A stretch of DNA of 64,000 bases from contig DIOL01000023.1 of NCBI GenBank assembly GCA_002423895.1, positions 41,677-105,676 on the forward strand. The letters run 5' to 3'. Of the stretch, positions 1-7,991 are shown piece by piece. Source of the stretch: Bacteroidales bacterium UBA5515 (GTDB lineage: Bacteria; Bacteroidota; Bacteroidia; Bacteroidales; P3). Position 1 is the first letter of the stretch. The number at the start of each line of letters is the position of its first letter. A program made the position numbers and the translations under genes. The notes beneath the pieces are model-generated. The model ran no database searches and had not been told where the DNA came from. It saw nothing but the letters and a program-made list of their open reading frames with translations.

Positions 1-1032
1 CATGTAGTAAGACTTTTTGTAAATAATTATCCAGATTATAATATAATTAATCTTGATAAACTCACTTATGCAGGTAACTTGGCAAACTTAAAGGATATTG
101 AAAATATGCCAAACTATAAGTTTATTAAGTCTGATATTTGTGATTTTGATACAATGCTTAATGTTTTTAAAGAAAACAATATAGATGGAGTAATTCATCT
201 TGCAGCTGAAAGCCACGTTGATAGAAGTATTAAAGATCCTTTTACTTTTGCTCAAACTAATGTTTTAGGTACTCTATCATTATTACAGGCTGCAAAAGAA
301 TGTTGGAAAGATAGTTTTGATAATAAATTATTCTATCATATTTCGACAGATGAAGTGTATGGAGCTTTGGAATTAACAAAACCTGATGGTAATGCACCAT
401 TTGGAGATGATTTCTTTACAGAAGCTACAAGCTATAATCCACATTCACCATATAGTGCATCAAAAGCATCGAGTGATCATTTTGTTAGAGCATTTCATGA
501 TACTTATGGATTGCCAATAGTTATAACAAATTGTTCAAACAACTACGGTCCTTATCAGTTTCCAGAAAAACTAATACCATTATTTATAAACAATATTAGA
601 CATAATAAACCACTTCCAGTTTATGGAAAAGGAGAAAATGTAAGAGATTGGCTTTATGTAGTTGACCATGCAAGAGCAATTGATACAATATTCCATAATG
701 GAAAAATTGGAGATACATATAATATTGGAGGTTTTAATGAATGGAAAAATATAGATATAATAAAGGTAATCATTAAAACAGTAGATAGATTATTAGGTAG
801 AAAAGAAGGTGAAAGCGAAAAACTAATAACTTATGTAACCGATAGGGCAGGACATGATTTACGTTATGCAATAGATTCATCCAAATTAAAAAATGAATTA
901 GGTTGGGAGCCATCACTTCAATTTGAAGAAGGAATAGAAAAAACAGTACGTTGGTATTTGGATAATCAAGAGTGGATGGATAATGTAACGAGCGGAGATT
1001 ATGAAAAGTATTATGCTAATATGTATAAGTAG
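1..1032 (+). CDS. rfbB: dTDP-glucose 4,6-dehydratase, 5'-truncated by window edge
   Basis: The frame is open from base 1, and the first visible residues (HVVRLFVNNYPDY, then NLDKLTYAGNL) are the part of RmlB that follows the NAD-binding GxxGxxG loop, so roughly the first dozen residues lie outside the window. It is an extended short-chain dehydrogenase that converts dTDP-glucose to dTDP-4-keto-6-deoxyglucose in the cytoplasm. Visible signatures are the active-site segment STDEVYG (visible residues about 116-122), the catalytic YSASK (about 151-155) and NNYGPYQFPEKLIP. It is the first gene of a + strand polysaccharide operon. Its product is the expected substrate of the aminotransferase at 2544. 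Alternative dTDP-sugar branches (RmlC/D) are not visible here. The family assignment is very secure. Confidence 0.95.
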   Translation, partial: HVVRLFVNNYPDYNIINLDKLTYAGNLANLKDIENMPNYKFIKSDICDFDTMLNVFKENNIDGVIHLAAESHVDRSIKDPFTFAQTNVLGTLSLLQAAKECWKDSFDNKLFYHISTDEVYGALELTKPDGNAPFGDDFFTEATSYNPHSPYSASKASSDHFVRAFHDTYGLPIVITNCSNNYGPYQFPEKLIPLFINNIRHNKPLPVYGKGENVRDWLYVVDHARAIDTIFHNGKIGDTYNIGGFNEWKNIDIIKVIIKTVDRLLGRKEGESEKLITYVTDRAGHDLRYAIDSSKLKNELGWEPSLQFEEGIEKTVRWYLDNQEWMDNVTSGDYEKYYANMYK

Positions 1033-1095
1033 GTATTTATTTGATGCAATAAATCATCAATTTAAAATTTAAAACTTACAATTTAAAAATTGAAA

Positions 1096-2562
1096 ATGTC
1101 CGAATCACTAAAAAACAAAACAATTAAAGGAGTAAGTTGGAGCTTTGTAGATAATATTGCTGGTTCTGGTATAATGTTTCTTGTTGGAATTATATTAGCA
1201 AGAATACTAACACCTAAGGAATTTGGATTAATTGGGATTATCTCAATATTTATAGCAGTTTTTAACTCTATAGTAGATTCTGGATTTTCAAATGCACTAA
1301 TAAGAAAGAATAACGCAACCCATATTGATTATAATACTGCTTTTATATTTAATTTAATTCTAAGTGGAGCTTTATTTCTTGGATTATTTTTTCTAGCTCC
1401 CTTTGTAGGGACTTTCTTTAAAGAGCCTCAGCTTGTACCTCTAACAAGAGCAATGTCGGTAATAGTATTAATAAATGCTTTTGCCTTAGTTCAAAGAACC
1501 TTATTAGTAAAAAGAGTTGATTTTAAAACCCAAACAAAAATTTCAATAATTGCTTCAATCACAAGTGGCGTTATTGGAATTGGGATGGCTTTAAAAGGTT
1601 TTGGAGTTTGGAGTTTAGTTGCACAACAAATCTCAAGACAATTATTAAACACTGTGTTTCTTTGGATATTTAATAAATGGTTACCAAAATTAGAATTTTC
1701 AATTAAAAGTTTTAAAGAATTATTTGGATTTGGATGGAAGCTATTAGTTTCTGGATTGATTGATACAATTTGGAGAGAAATTTATCAGGTGGTTATTGGT
1801 AAGGTTTATGCTCCAAGTACTCTAGGACAATATACAAGAGCAAAACAATTTTCTGATATCTTTTCATCAAATCTTTCGGGTGTAGTCCAAAGAGTAAGTT
1901 ATCCTGTTCTTAGCTCAATTCAAGATGATAATGAAAGACTAAAGCAAGCATATAAGAAAGTCATTAAATCAACTATGTTTATGTCTTTTGTTTTAACCTT
2001 AGGATTAGCAGCAGTTGCAAAACCAATGGTATTAGTATTGATTGGAGAGAAATGGTTGCCCTCAGTAGAATTTCTACAAATAATATGTTTTTCAGCAATG
2101 CTTTATCCTCTTCATGCAATTAATCTTAATATGCTACAAGTTAAAGGACGTTCCGATTTATTCCTAATATTAGAAATTATAAAAAAAACAATTGCAATTG
2201 GACCAATCCTATTAGGTATTTTTGTTAATATAAATGCAATGCTTTGGGGTTCTGTACTTACAAGTTTTTTTGCTCTTTATCTTAACGCTTATTATTCTGG
2301 AAGAGATCTAAATTATAGTATATTAGAACAAGTTAAAGATATTCTACCTTCATTTCTAATAGCTTTTCTAATGGCAGGAATAGTATGGGCGATATCATTT
2401 ATAAATATCTCTCCATTTATATTGCTTCCAATTCAAATTCGTATTGGATTTTTAATTATCTTTGCCATTGGAGAAAGAACCAAGATGAACGAATATATTG
2501 AATTAAAAGAAATTATTGTATCAACCATTAATAAAATCCTTAAATGGAAGGTAAAAAAATAA
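1096..2562 (+). CDS. Wzx-type polysaccharide flippase (MOP superfamily)
   Basis: A hydrophobic protein of about 488 residues with some 12-14 predicted membrane segments. The N-terminal sequence (KGVSWSFVDNIAGSGIMFLVG, shortened: KGVSWSF then a glycine-rich helix; RILTPKEFGLIG) is typical of lipopolysaccharide/teichuronic-type flippases of the WzxC/polysaccharide biosynthesis family. It should flip the undecaprenyl-linked repeat unit across the inner membrane. I chose the ATG at 1096 (MSESLKNK) over an in-frame TTG two codons upstream, because ATG is preferred in this genome and the family starts here. The next gene overlaps its 3' end by 19 bases, which suggests translational coupling. The location between RmlB and an aminotransferase fits an O-antigen or capsule locus. 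Confidence 0.88.
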   Translation: MSESLKNKTIKGVSWSFVDNIAGSGIMFLVGIILARILTPKEFGLIGIISIFIAVFNSIVDSGFSNALIRKNNATHIDYNTAFIFNLILSGALFLGLFFLAPFVGTFFKEPQLVPLTRAMSVIVLINAFALVQRTLLVKRVDFKTQTKISIIASITSGVIGIGMALKGFGVWSLVAQQISRQLLNTVFLWIFNKWLPKLEFSIKSFKELFGFGWKLLVSGLIDTIWREIYQVVIGKVYAPSTLGQYTRAKQFSDIFSSNLSGVVQRVSYPVLSSIQDDNERLKQAYKKVIKSTMFMSFVLTLGLAAVAKPMVLVLIGEKWLPSVEFLQIICFSAMLYPLHAINLNMLQVKGRSDLFLILEIIKKTIAIGPILLGIFVNINAMLWGSVLTSFFALYLNAYYSGRDLNYSILEQVKDILPSFLIAFLMAGIVWAISFINISPFILLPIQIRIGFLIIFAIGERTKMNEYIELKEIIVSTINKILKWKVKK

Positions 2563-3653
2563 CAGTAACATCTCCATTATTACCACCTCTTGAAGAGTTT
2601 ATCCCTTATTTGGAAAAGATATGGGACTCGAAGTGGATAACCAATAATGGACAATTTCATCAGCAATTAGAAGAGGCTCTTTGTGATTATTTGGGAGTTA
2701 AACATATTTCTGTTTTCACAAATGGAACTCTTCCACTAATCACAGCACTTCAAGCCCTAAGAATAACAGGGGAAGTTATAACAACTCCATATAGTTTTGT
2801 TGCAACAACTCATGCACTTTGGTGGAATGGGATTAAGCCAGTATTTGTGGATATTGACCATCAAACTCTTAATCTCGACCCAAAGAAAATTGAAAGAGCC
2901 ATTACTCCCAAAACAACAGCAATTATGCCAGTTCATGTTTATGGAAATCCTTGCAATATGGAAGAAATTCAAGCTATTGCAGATAAATATGGACTAAAAG
3001 TTATTTATGATGCAGCTCATGCTTTTGGAGTAAGAATAAATGGAGAATCTATTTTAAATTTTGGAGATATGTCAACCCTAAGTTTCCATGCAACTAAAAC
3101 CTATAATACAATAGAAGGAGGTGCATTGATTTGCCATGATGAGAAAACAAAGAAAAGAATAGACTATCTAAAGAATTTTGGATTTGCAGGAGAAACAGAA
3201 GTTGTAGCACCAGGCATAAATGCAAAAATGGATGAGGTTCGTGCAGCATACGGACTACTAAATCTTAAATATGTTGATAAGGCAATAGATAATAGAAAGA
3301 TAATAGCTCAAACATATAGAGAGGGATTAAAGCAAATTAAAGGTATATCATGTTTGCATGATATTGAAGGAGTAAGACATAACTATTCCTATTTTCCAAT
3401 ATTTGTGGATGAAAAGGAATATGGATTAACAAGAGATGAACTCTATCAAAAATTGAAAGATAATAATATATTAGGAAGAAGGTATTTCTATCCACTAATA
3501 TCCGATTTCTCAACCTATAGAGAATTAGATTCAGCCAATCCAACTAATCTTCCAGTAGCAAATAAGGTAGCAGAACAAGTAATTTGTTTACCTATTTATG
3601 ATAATTTGGAAATAGTGGATGTTGAAAGAGTGATTAAATTGATATCTAAATAG
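2544..3653 (+). CDS. DegT/DnrJ/EryC1/StrS sugar aminotransferase, VioA-like
   Basis: A PLP-dependent sugar aminotransferase of 369 residues, close to the usual family length. The Schiff-base lysine is in FHATKTYNT (about K185) and the PLP-nitrogen aspartate is in DAAHAFG (about D156). The N-terminal segment PPLEEFIPYLEKIW and the motif VHVYGNPC resemble, from memory, VioA-type enzymes, which transaminate dTDP-4-keto-6-deoxyglucose to dTDP-4-amino-4,6-dideoxyglucose (Qui4N). FdtB/QdtB-type C3 aminotransferases are related, but they need a 3,4-ketoisomerase, which is not visible in this window. It overlaps the flippase by 19 bases and is followed after one base by the ATP-grasp gene. The fold and chemistry are secure, while the C4 versus C3 specificity is an inference. 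Confidence 0.88.
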   Translation: MEGKKITVTSPLLPPLEEFIPYLEKIWDSKWITNNGQFHQQLEEALCDYLGVKHISVFTNGTLPLITALQALRITGEVITTPYSFVATTHALWWNGIKPVFVDIDHQTLNLDPKKIERAITPKTTAIMPVHVYGNPCNMEEIQAIADKYGLKVIYDAAHAFGVRINGESILNFGDMSTLSFHATKTYNTIEGGALICHDEKTKKRIDYLKNFGFAGETEVVAPGINAKMDEVRAAYGLLNLKYVDKAIDNRKIIAQTYREGLKQIKGISCLHDIEGVRHNYSYFPIFVDEKEYGLTRDELYQKLKDNNILGRRYFYPLISDFSTYRELDSANPTNLPVANKVAEQVICLPIYDNLEIVDVERVIKLISK

Positions 3654-3654
3654 A

Positions 3655-4863
3655 ATGAAGAAAATACTACTTTTAGGAGGATTAAGATATTTATTGCCAG
3701 TTATTGAGTCTGCTCATAAATTAGGATATTATGTAATTACATGCGATTATATTCCAGATAATATAGCTCATAAATATTCAGATAAATATATTAATGCAAG
3801 TATTATTGATAAAGAAGCAATATTGAAAATTGCAAAAGATGAAAAAATAGATGGTATAATGTCTTTTGCAGTTGACCCAGGTGTAGTAACTGCTGCTTAT
3901 GTTGCAGAACAATTAAATCTACCTCATTCAGGCACTTATAAATCAATATTAATTCTGCAAAACAAACATTTATTTAGAAAATTCTTAGAGGATAATGGTT
4001 TTAATGTTCCTAAATCAAAAGGATATTCTAATTATATTGATGCCCTAAACGATAAAGATTATTTCACTTGGCCAATAATTGTAAAACCTGTTGATTCAGC
4101 AGGTAGCAAGGGAGTAACCCGAGTAGATAGCATTGAAGGATTAGAAAAGGCTGTAGAGTTTGCACTAAATAATTCTCTTTCAAAACAAATAATTATAGAA
4201 GAATTTATTAAAAAACAAGGATGCTCTTCTGATACTGATTGTTTTTCTGTAAATGGAGAATTAAAATTTGTTTCTTTCTCTGCTCAACGTTTTGATGAAA
4301 ATGCTGCTAATCCTTACACCCCTTCTGCCTATAGTTGGCCTTCAACAATGACAGAATTGCAAGAAAAAGAATTGAGCAATGATATTCAAAGACTATTAGG
4401 CCTTTTGGATATGAGAACATCAATTTATAATATTGAAACCCGTGTTGGAAAGAATGGAAAAACTTACATAATGGAGGTTTCACCAAGAGGAGGAGGAAAT
4501 AGATTAGCTGAAATGTTGCGTTTTGCTACAGGAGTTGATATGATAGAAAATGCAGTGAGAGCCTCAATTGGTGATGAAATTATTGGAATAGAACAAAAGC
4601 CATATAATGGCCATTGGGCAGAAATAATTTTGCATTCTGAAAAAGAAGGAAAATTTGAAAGGCTTGAAATAGAAAAAGGGATAAAAGAGAAAAATCTCTT
4701 TCAAGAAGATTTATGGGTAAAAAAGGGAGATAAAGTAAATTCCTTTAACGGAGCAAATGATGCAATTGGGACTTTAGTGCTTAAATTTGAAACTAAAGAA
4801 GAATTGGAAAAGGCTTTAAGCAATCAAGAATATTGGTTAAAAGTAATAATAAATAATTATTAA
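3655..4863 (+). CDS. ATP-grasp ligase in polysaccharide locus
   Basis: A 402-residue cytoplasmic ATP-grasp protein related to carbamoyl-phosphate synthase and D-Ala-D-Ala ligase folds. An N-terminal Rossmann-like segment (KKILLLGGLRYLLPVIESA) is followed by the ATP-binding part with PIIVKPVDSAGSKGV and IIIEEF, then the Mg-binding segment EVSPRGGGNRLAEML near residues 275-290. Such proteins form an amide or ester through an acyl-phosphate. Here the neighbours are an amino-sugar aminotransferase and an acyltransferase. An attractive inference is therefore that it joins an amino acid or another carboxylate to the sugar amine, or builds the acyl donor. The exact substrate cannot be read from the sequence. 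The stop codon is followed one base later by the next start, so it is co-translated with its neighbours. Confidence 0.82.
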   Translation: MKKILLLGGLRYLLPVIESAHKLGYYVITCDYIPDNIAHKYSDKYINASIIDKEAILKIAKDEKIDGIMSFAVDPGVVTAAYVAEQLNLPHSGTYKSILILQNKHLFRKFLEDNGFNVPKSKGYSNYIDALNDKDYFTWPIIVKPVDSAGSKGVTRVDSIEGLEKAVEFALNNSLSKQIIIEEFIKKQGCSSDTDCFSVNGELKFVSFSAQRFDENAANPYTPSAYSWPSTMTELQEKELSNDIQRLLGLLDMRTSIYNIETRVGKNGKTYIMEVSPRGGGNRLAEMLRFATGVDMIENAVRASIGDEIIGIEQKPYNGHWAEIILHSEKEGKFERLEIEKGIKEKNLFQEDLWVKKGDKVNSFNGANDAIGTLVLKFETKEELEKALSNQEYWLKVIINNY

Positions 4864-4864
4864 G

Positions 4865-5554
4865 ATGAAAAATATAATAATAATTGGAACTAGTACAACA
4901 TCAATTCATGTGTTTAATTTTATCAATGAATATCAATTGTATAATGTTTTAGGTTTTGCAGTTGATAGAGAATATTTAAAAGATAATTTATTTTTAGGTT
5001 TGCCTGTTTATGCAATTGATGAATTGGAAAATATAATTGATAAAAAAAATGATTTGCTTTTTATAGCAATGTTATGGAATAAATTGAATTTTGATAGAAA
5101 AAAAACATATGAAAAATTAAAAAGTAAAGGTTTTAACTTTGCGAATCTTATATCGCCTACAGCAAAGTTTAGAGGTAAACTTATTGGTGATAATTGCTGG
5201 ATTCATGATTATGTAATTGTACAAAATGATGCTATTATTGGTACTAATGTTATTATGATGGCTTTTACTTTAATTGGTGCACACTGTAAAATTGGTGCAC
5301 ACTGTTTTTTTGGAGCTAAATCTACAGTAGGTGGAGGATGTACAATAGGAGAACAGACTTTTGTTGGAATTAATACTACTATTTTTGATGATAGAGTTGT
5401 CGGTACAAAGTGTATAGTTGCTGCATGCACTGCACTTAAAAGAGATTTATCTGATTATTCTGTTTGTAAAACATTACTTGAAAGTATGATTATTAAAACA
5501 TATAGCAGAGATGAAATAGAAAGTAAATTATTGTTTAATAAAAATGTACATTAA
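4865..5554 (+). CDS. NeuD/PglD-family sugar O/N-acyltransferase
   Basis: A 229-residue protein with the two-part architecture of the NeuD/PglD/VioB family. Residues 1-75 form a small Rossmann-like domain (KNIIIIGTSTTSIHVFNFI) that binds the nucleotide sugar. From about residue 95 to 200 there are left-handed beta-helix hexapeptide repeats (for example IGAHCKIGAHCFFGAKSTVGG, cited here as the IGAHC repeats near 5270-5310). It should transfer an acyl group from acyl-CoA to the amino group of the sugar made by the upstream aminotransferase, in the cytoplasm. Two adjacent IGAHC hexapeptides are encoded by an almost exact short DNA duplication. It is the only candidate in this locus for acylating either the dTDP- or the UDP-4-amino sugar, so it could serve either one. 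Confidence 0.85.
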   Translation: MKNIIIIGTSTTSIHVFNFINEYQLYNVLGFAVDREYLKDNLFLGLPVYAIDELENIIDKKNDLLFIAMLWNKLNFDRKKTYEKLKSKGFNFANLISPTAKFRGKLIGDNCWIHDYVIVQNDAIIGTNVIMMAFTLIGAHCKIGAHCFFGAKSTVGGGCTIGEQTFVGINTTIFDDRVVGTKCIVAACTALKRDLSDYSVCKTLLESMIIKTYSRDEIESKLLFNKNVH

Positions 5555-5628
5555 AATTACATGCTCTGACTAAATCAAAGATGGTTTAAATAAATTGTAA
5601 TTAATGTTATTATAATAGATGAAAATTT

Positions 5629-6099
5629 ATGGATATGAAACAATCAATTTTAGGTTTATATTATGAGGATTTTATTGTTGGAGAAGAGATAAAACATTCG
5701 CTTTCAAAAACGATTTTTGAGAGTGATAATAATTTTTTTAGTCTTCTTACAATGAATCATCATCCTGTGCATACTAATTTAGATTATGCACAAGAGAATC
5801 AACATGGGAAAATATTAGTTGTTGGAACTTTAGTATTTTCTTTAGTTGTAGGAATGACAGTCCCAGACGTTAGTGGTAAAGCAATTGCCAATTTAGGTTA
5901 TGAAGATGTAAAACATTTAAATCCTGTTTTTATAAATGATACTGTTTATGCGAAAACTAAGATTTTGGATAAATATGATTCTAAAACAAAAACAGATAGG
6001 GGGATTGTTTATGTTGAAACTATCGGATATAATCAGGATGGGCAAGATGTTATATCTTTTAGAAGAAAAGTATTAATTAAAAAACAAAACCAAGGATGA
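5629..6099 (+). CDS. MaoC-family hydratase
   Basis: A 156-residue hot-dog-fold protein of the MaoC-like dehydratase family. The N-terminal part has the pattern YYEDFIVGEEIKHS, followed by the region NHHPVHTNLDYAQ, where MaoC hydratases carry their catalytic Asp/His near the motif for N-x-x-x-H-x-D-x-x-Y-A. It should hydrate or dehydrate an enoyl-CoA such as mesaconyl- or crotonyl-CoA. The start could also be two codons downstream, since MDMKQ has two ATGs. It overlaps the next gene, a CitE-type lyase, by four bases (ATGA). A MaoC plus CitE pair is known from malyl-CoA/methylmalyl-CoA chemistry. In a polysaccharide operon it probably supplies an unusual acyl-CoA for sugar decoration. That role is an inference. 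Confidence 0.85.
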   Translation: MDMKQSILGLYYEDFIVGEEIKHSLSKTIFESDNNFFSLLTMNHHPVHTNLDYAQENQHGKILVVGTLVFSLVVGMTVPDVSGKAIANLGYEDVKHLNPVFINDTVYAKTKILDKYDSKTKTDRGIVYVETIGYNQDGQDVISFRRKVLIKKQNQG

Positions 6100-6980
6100 G
6101 AACAGATTTATTAATGAGGAGCTTAATGTTTGTTCCAGCACATAATGAGACTTTAATTGAAAGTGCATTACGCAGAGATGCTGATGTGTTACTTTTAGAT
6201 ATTGAGGATTCAGTTCAGCCAACAGAGAATAAACAAATAGCAAGAGATAATATTATTAAGTACCTTAAAGCAGGGAAGTTTGATAATAGAGTTATTTTCC
6301 CAAGAGTAAATGATAGAGAAAGTGGTCATTTGCTTCAAGATATTTATCAATTAGCTTTAGAGGGAGTAGATGGATTTTTATATCCTAAAGCGAAAAAGGG
6401 AGAAGATATTTATTTCTTTGGTAAGCTATTAGAAACAATAGAATATGAAAAGAAATTACCTCTTCATACCTTTAAGATTATTGCCTTAATTGAGACACCT
6501 GGAGCAGTAATGAATATTCAAGATATTTGTACTGCATGTCCTGAAAGATTAGTTGGAGTAGCTTTTGGTTGTGAAGATTTTATGACTGAATTAGGAGGAC
6601 AACACGATAGTGAAGGACAAAGCATATTTACTGCTCGTGCAATGATTGCTATGGGAGCAAAAGCAAATAATGTTGTCCCAATTGATACGGTACATATAAA
6701 GGTTCATGATTTAGAAGATTTAGAAAAGAATCTGATACTTTCAAGGAAATTAGGATTTGAAGGAATGTTAGTCCTCAACCCAAAAGAATTACCATTAGTT
6801 CATCAATACTATTCTCCATCTGAAGAGCAGATTAATTGGGCAAAAGAAATGTTGGAATTATCCGAAGAAGCCGTTAAACAAGGAAAAGGAGTAGCAATGA
6901 AAGATAATAAATTTATTGGACCTCCTATGGTTAAAATGGCTAAAGATATATTGAAACTACATAACTTATGTAAAAAGTAA
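6096..6980 (+). CDS. HpcH/HpaI aldolase / CitE-like lyase
   Basis: A 294-residue TIM-barrel protein of the HpcH/HpaI aldolase and citrate lyase beta-subunit (CitE, malyl-CoA lyase) family. Signatures are RSLMFVPAHNETLIESALRR (start), LLDIEDSVQPTEN near residue 33 (metal-binding aspartate/glutamate), IALIETPGAVMN near 130 and VAFGCEDFMTELG near 155. Family members cleave or form malyl-CoA, beta-methylmalyl-CoA or citramalyl-CoA. It is translationally coupled to the MaoC hydratase upstream. The pair could make a C4/C5 dicarboxylic acyl-CoA from glyoxylate and acetyl- or propionyl-CoA for attachment to an amino sugar. The enzyme family is clear, but the physiological product is an inference. Confidence 0.88.
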   Translation: MRTDLLMRSLMFVPAHNETLIESALRRDADVLLLDIEDSVQPTENKQIARDNIIKYLKAGKFDNRVIFPRVNDRESGHLLQDIYQLALEGVDGFLYPKAKKGEDIYFFGKLLETIEYEKKLPLHTFKIIALIETPGAVMNIQDICTACPERLVGVAFGCEDFMTELGGQHDSEGQSIFTARAMIAMGAKANNVVPIDTVHIKVHDLEDLEKNLILSRKLGFEGMLVLNPKELPLVHQYYSPSEEQINWAKEMLELSEEAVKQGKGVAMKDNKFIGPPMVKMAKDILKLHNLCKK

Positions 6981-7013
6981 TTTCAATAAAATTTGTATTG
7001 TAAATAATATATA

Positions 7014-7991
7014 ATGGAACAAGAATATAATTACATCCCATTGTCTGAACCAATTCCAATTACTGACCAGGTTTGGACTGAAGGAACTTTGCCTTTGGTT
7101 TGTACAAGTACTTTGGCATATAATCATGAGCCATATATTAGGGAGTGTTTGGATGGAATATTAATGCAAAAAACAACATTTCCTGTTCAGGTATTGGTAC
7201 ATGAGGATTGTTCAACAGATAGAACCGCAGAGATTTTAAAGGAATACCAAGCAAAATACCCTAATCTTATAAAAGTATTCTACGAACCTGAGAATGTATA
7301 TTCATTAAAAGACCCTGAAGAAAAAAGAAAAAGATTAAATAAATTTTATGATTGGCGAATTGGCAAGTATATAGCTCTTTGTGAAGGTGATGATTATTGG
7401 ATAGATCCTTTAAAACTTCAAAAACAAGTTGATTTTTTGGAAGCTAATAAAGACTTTAGTGCTTGTGTGCATCAAACAAAAGTTGAATATCAAAATAAAT
7501 ATAAAAGTTCGCACATATTCTTTGATTTTAAAAAAAATATTGTGGAATTAAATGATCTTATCGGTCCAAGAGTATGTCATACAGCGTCTTTACTTGCAAA
7601 AAATGATGTATTTAAAAATAATAATTTACCCTTTGTTTTATCAGGAGATAGATTGATTTTTTTGATGCTTATAAGTATAGGTAAAATTAGGTATATTAAT
7701 GAATGTATGGCAATATATAGGAAAAATTCTTCTAGTTTATCACATAGTGTATCAATAAATCAAATGAAACAAGATTTAAATATGATACCTTTTTTAGTAA
7801 AAATTATTCCTTCATTTCCAAAGTATAGATATTTATCATTTCTATATTATACAATTGCTTTTTATTCGATTAATATCAGTATTAATAATAAATTAAAATA
7901 CGCTTTGTTAAGCGTATTTTATTCATTCTCATTTTTCCCAGGAAATATAATATATATATATGATAAAATCACAAAAGGTAAAATTAGATAA
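7014..7991 (+). CDS. GT2 glycosyltransferase
   Basis: A 325-residue family-2 (GT-A) glycosyltransferase. The nucleotide-sugar-binding part has VCTSTLAYNHEPYIRECLDG near residue 35, VLVHEDCSTDRTAEILKEY near 62 and the DXD-equivalent CEGDDYWIDPLKLQKQ near 123. These are typical of O-antigen GT2 enzymes that work on the cytoplasmic face of the inner membrane. The C-terminal third is noticeably more hydrophobic and more A+T-rich than the first half, which hints at mosaic origin. The reading frame overlaps the following polymerase gene by 32 bases. A 12-bp perfect hairpin lies inside the 3' coding part (7894-7921). Donor and acceptor sugars cannot be assigned. Confidence 0.87.
   Translation: MEQEYNYIPLSEPIPITDQVWTEGTLPLVCTSTLAYNHEPYIRECLDGILMQKTTFPVQVLVHEDCSTDRTAEILKEYQAKYPNLIKVFYEPENVYSLKDPEEKRKRLNKFYDWRIGKYIALCEGDDYWIDPLKLQKQVDFLEANKDFSACVHQTKVEYQNKYKSSHIFFDFKKNIVELNDLIGPRVCHTASLLAKNDVFKNNNLPFVLSGDRLIFLMLISIGKIRYINECMAIYRKNSSSLSHSVSINQMKQDLNMIPFLVKIIPSFPKYRYLSFLYYTIAFYSINISINNKLKYALLSVFYSFSFFPGNIIYIYDKITKGKIR
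7894..7921 (+). other. Perfect 12-bp hairpin inside coding sequence
   Basis: TAAAATACGCTT, a four-base loop TGTT, then AAGCGTATTTTA form a perfect 12-bp stem. It lies within the 3' end of the upstream glycosyltransferase and ends about 38 bases before the polymerase start at 7960. The descending arm ends in ATTTTATT, so it resembles a weak intrinsic terminator or attenuator. Confidence 0.5.

Noticed and set aside
2757..2972. A short minus-strand frame within the VioA-like gene
   Set aside because: It is a shadow of the conserved aminotransferase coding sequence.
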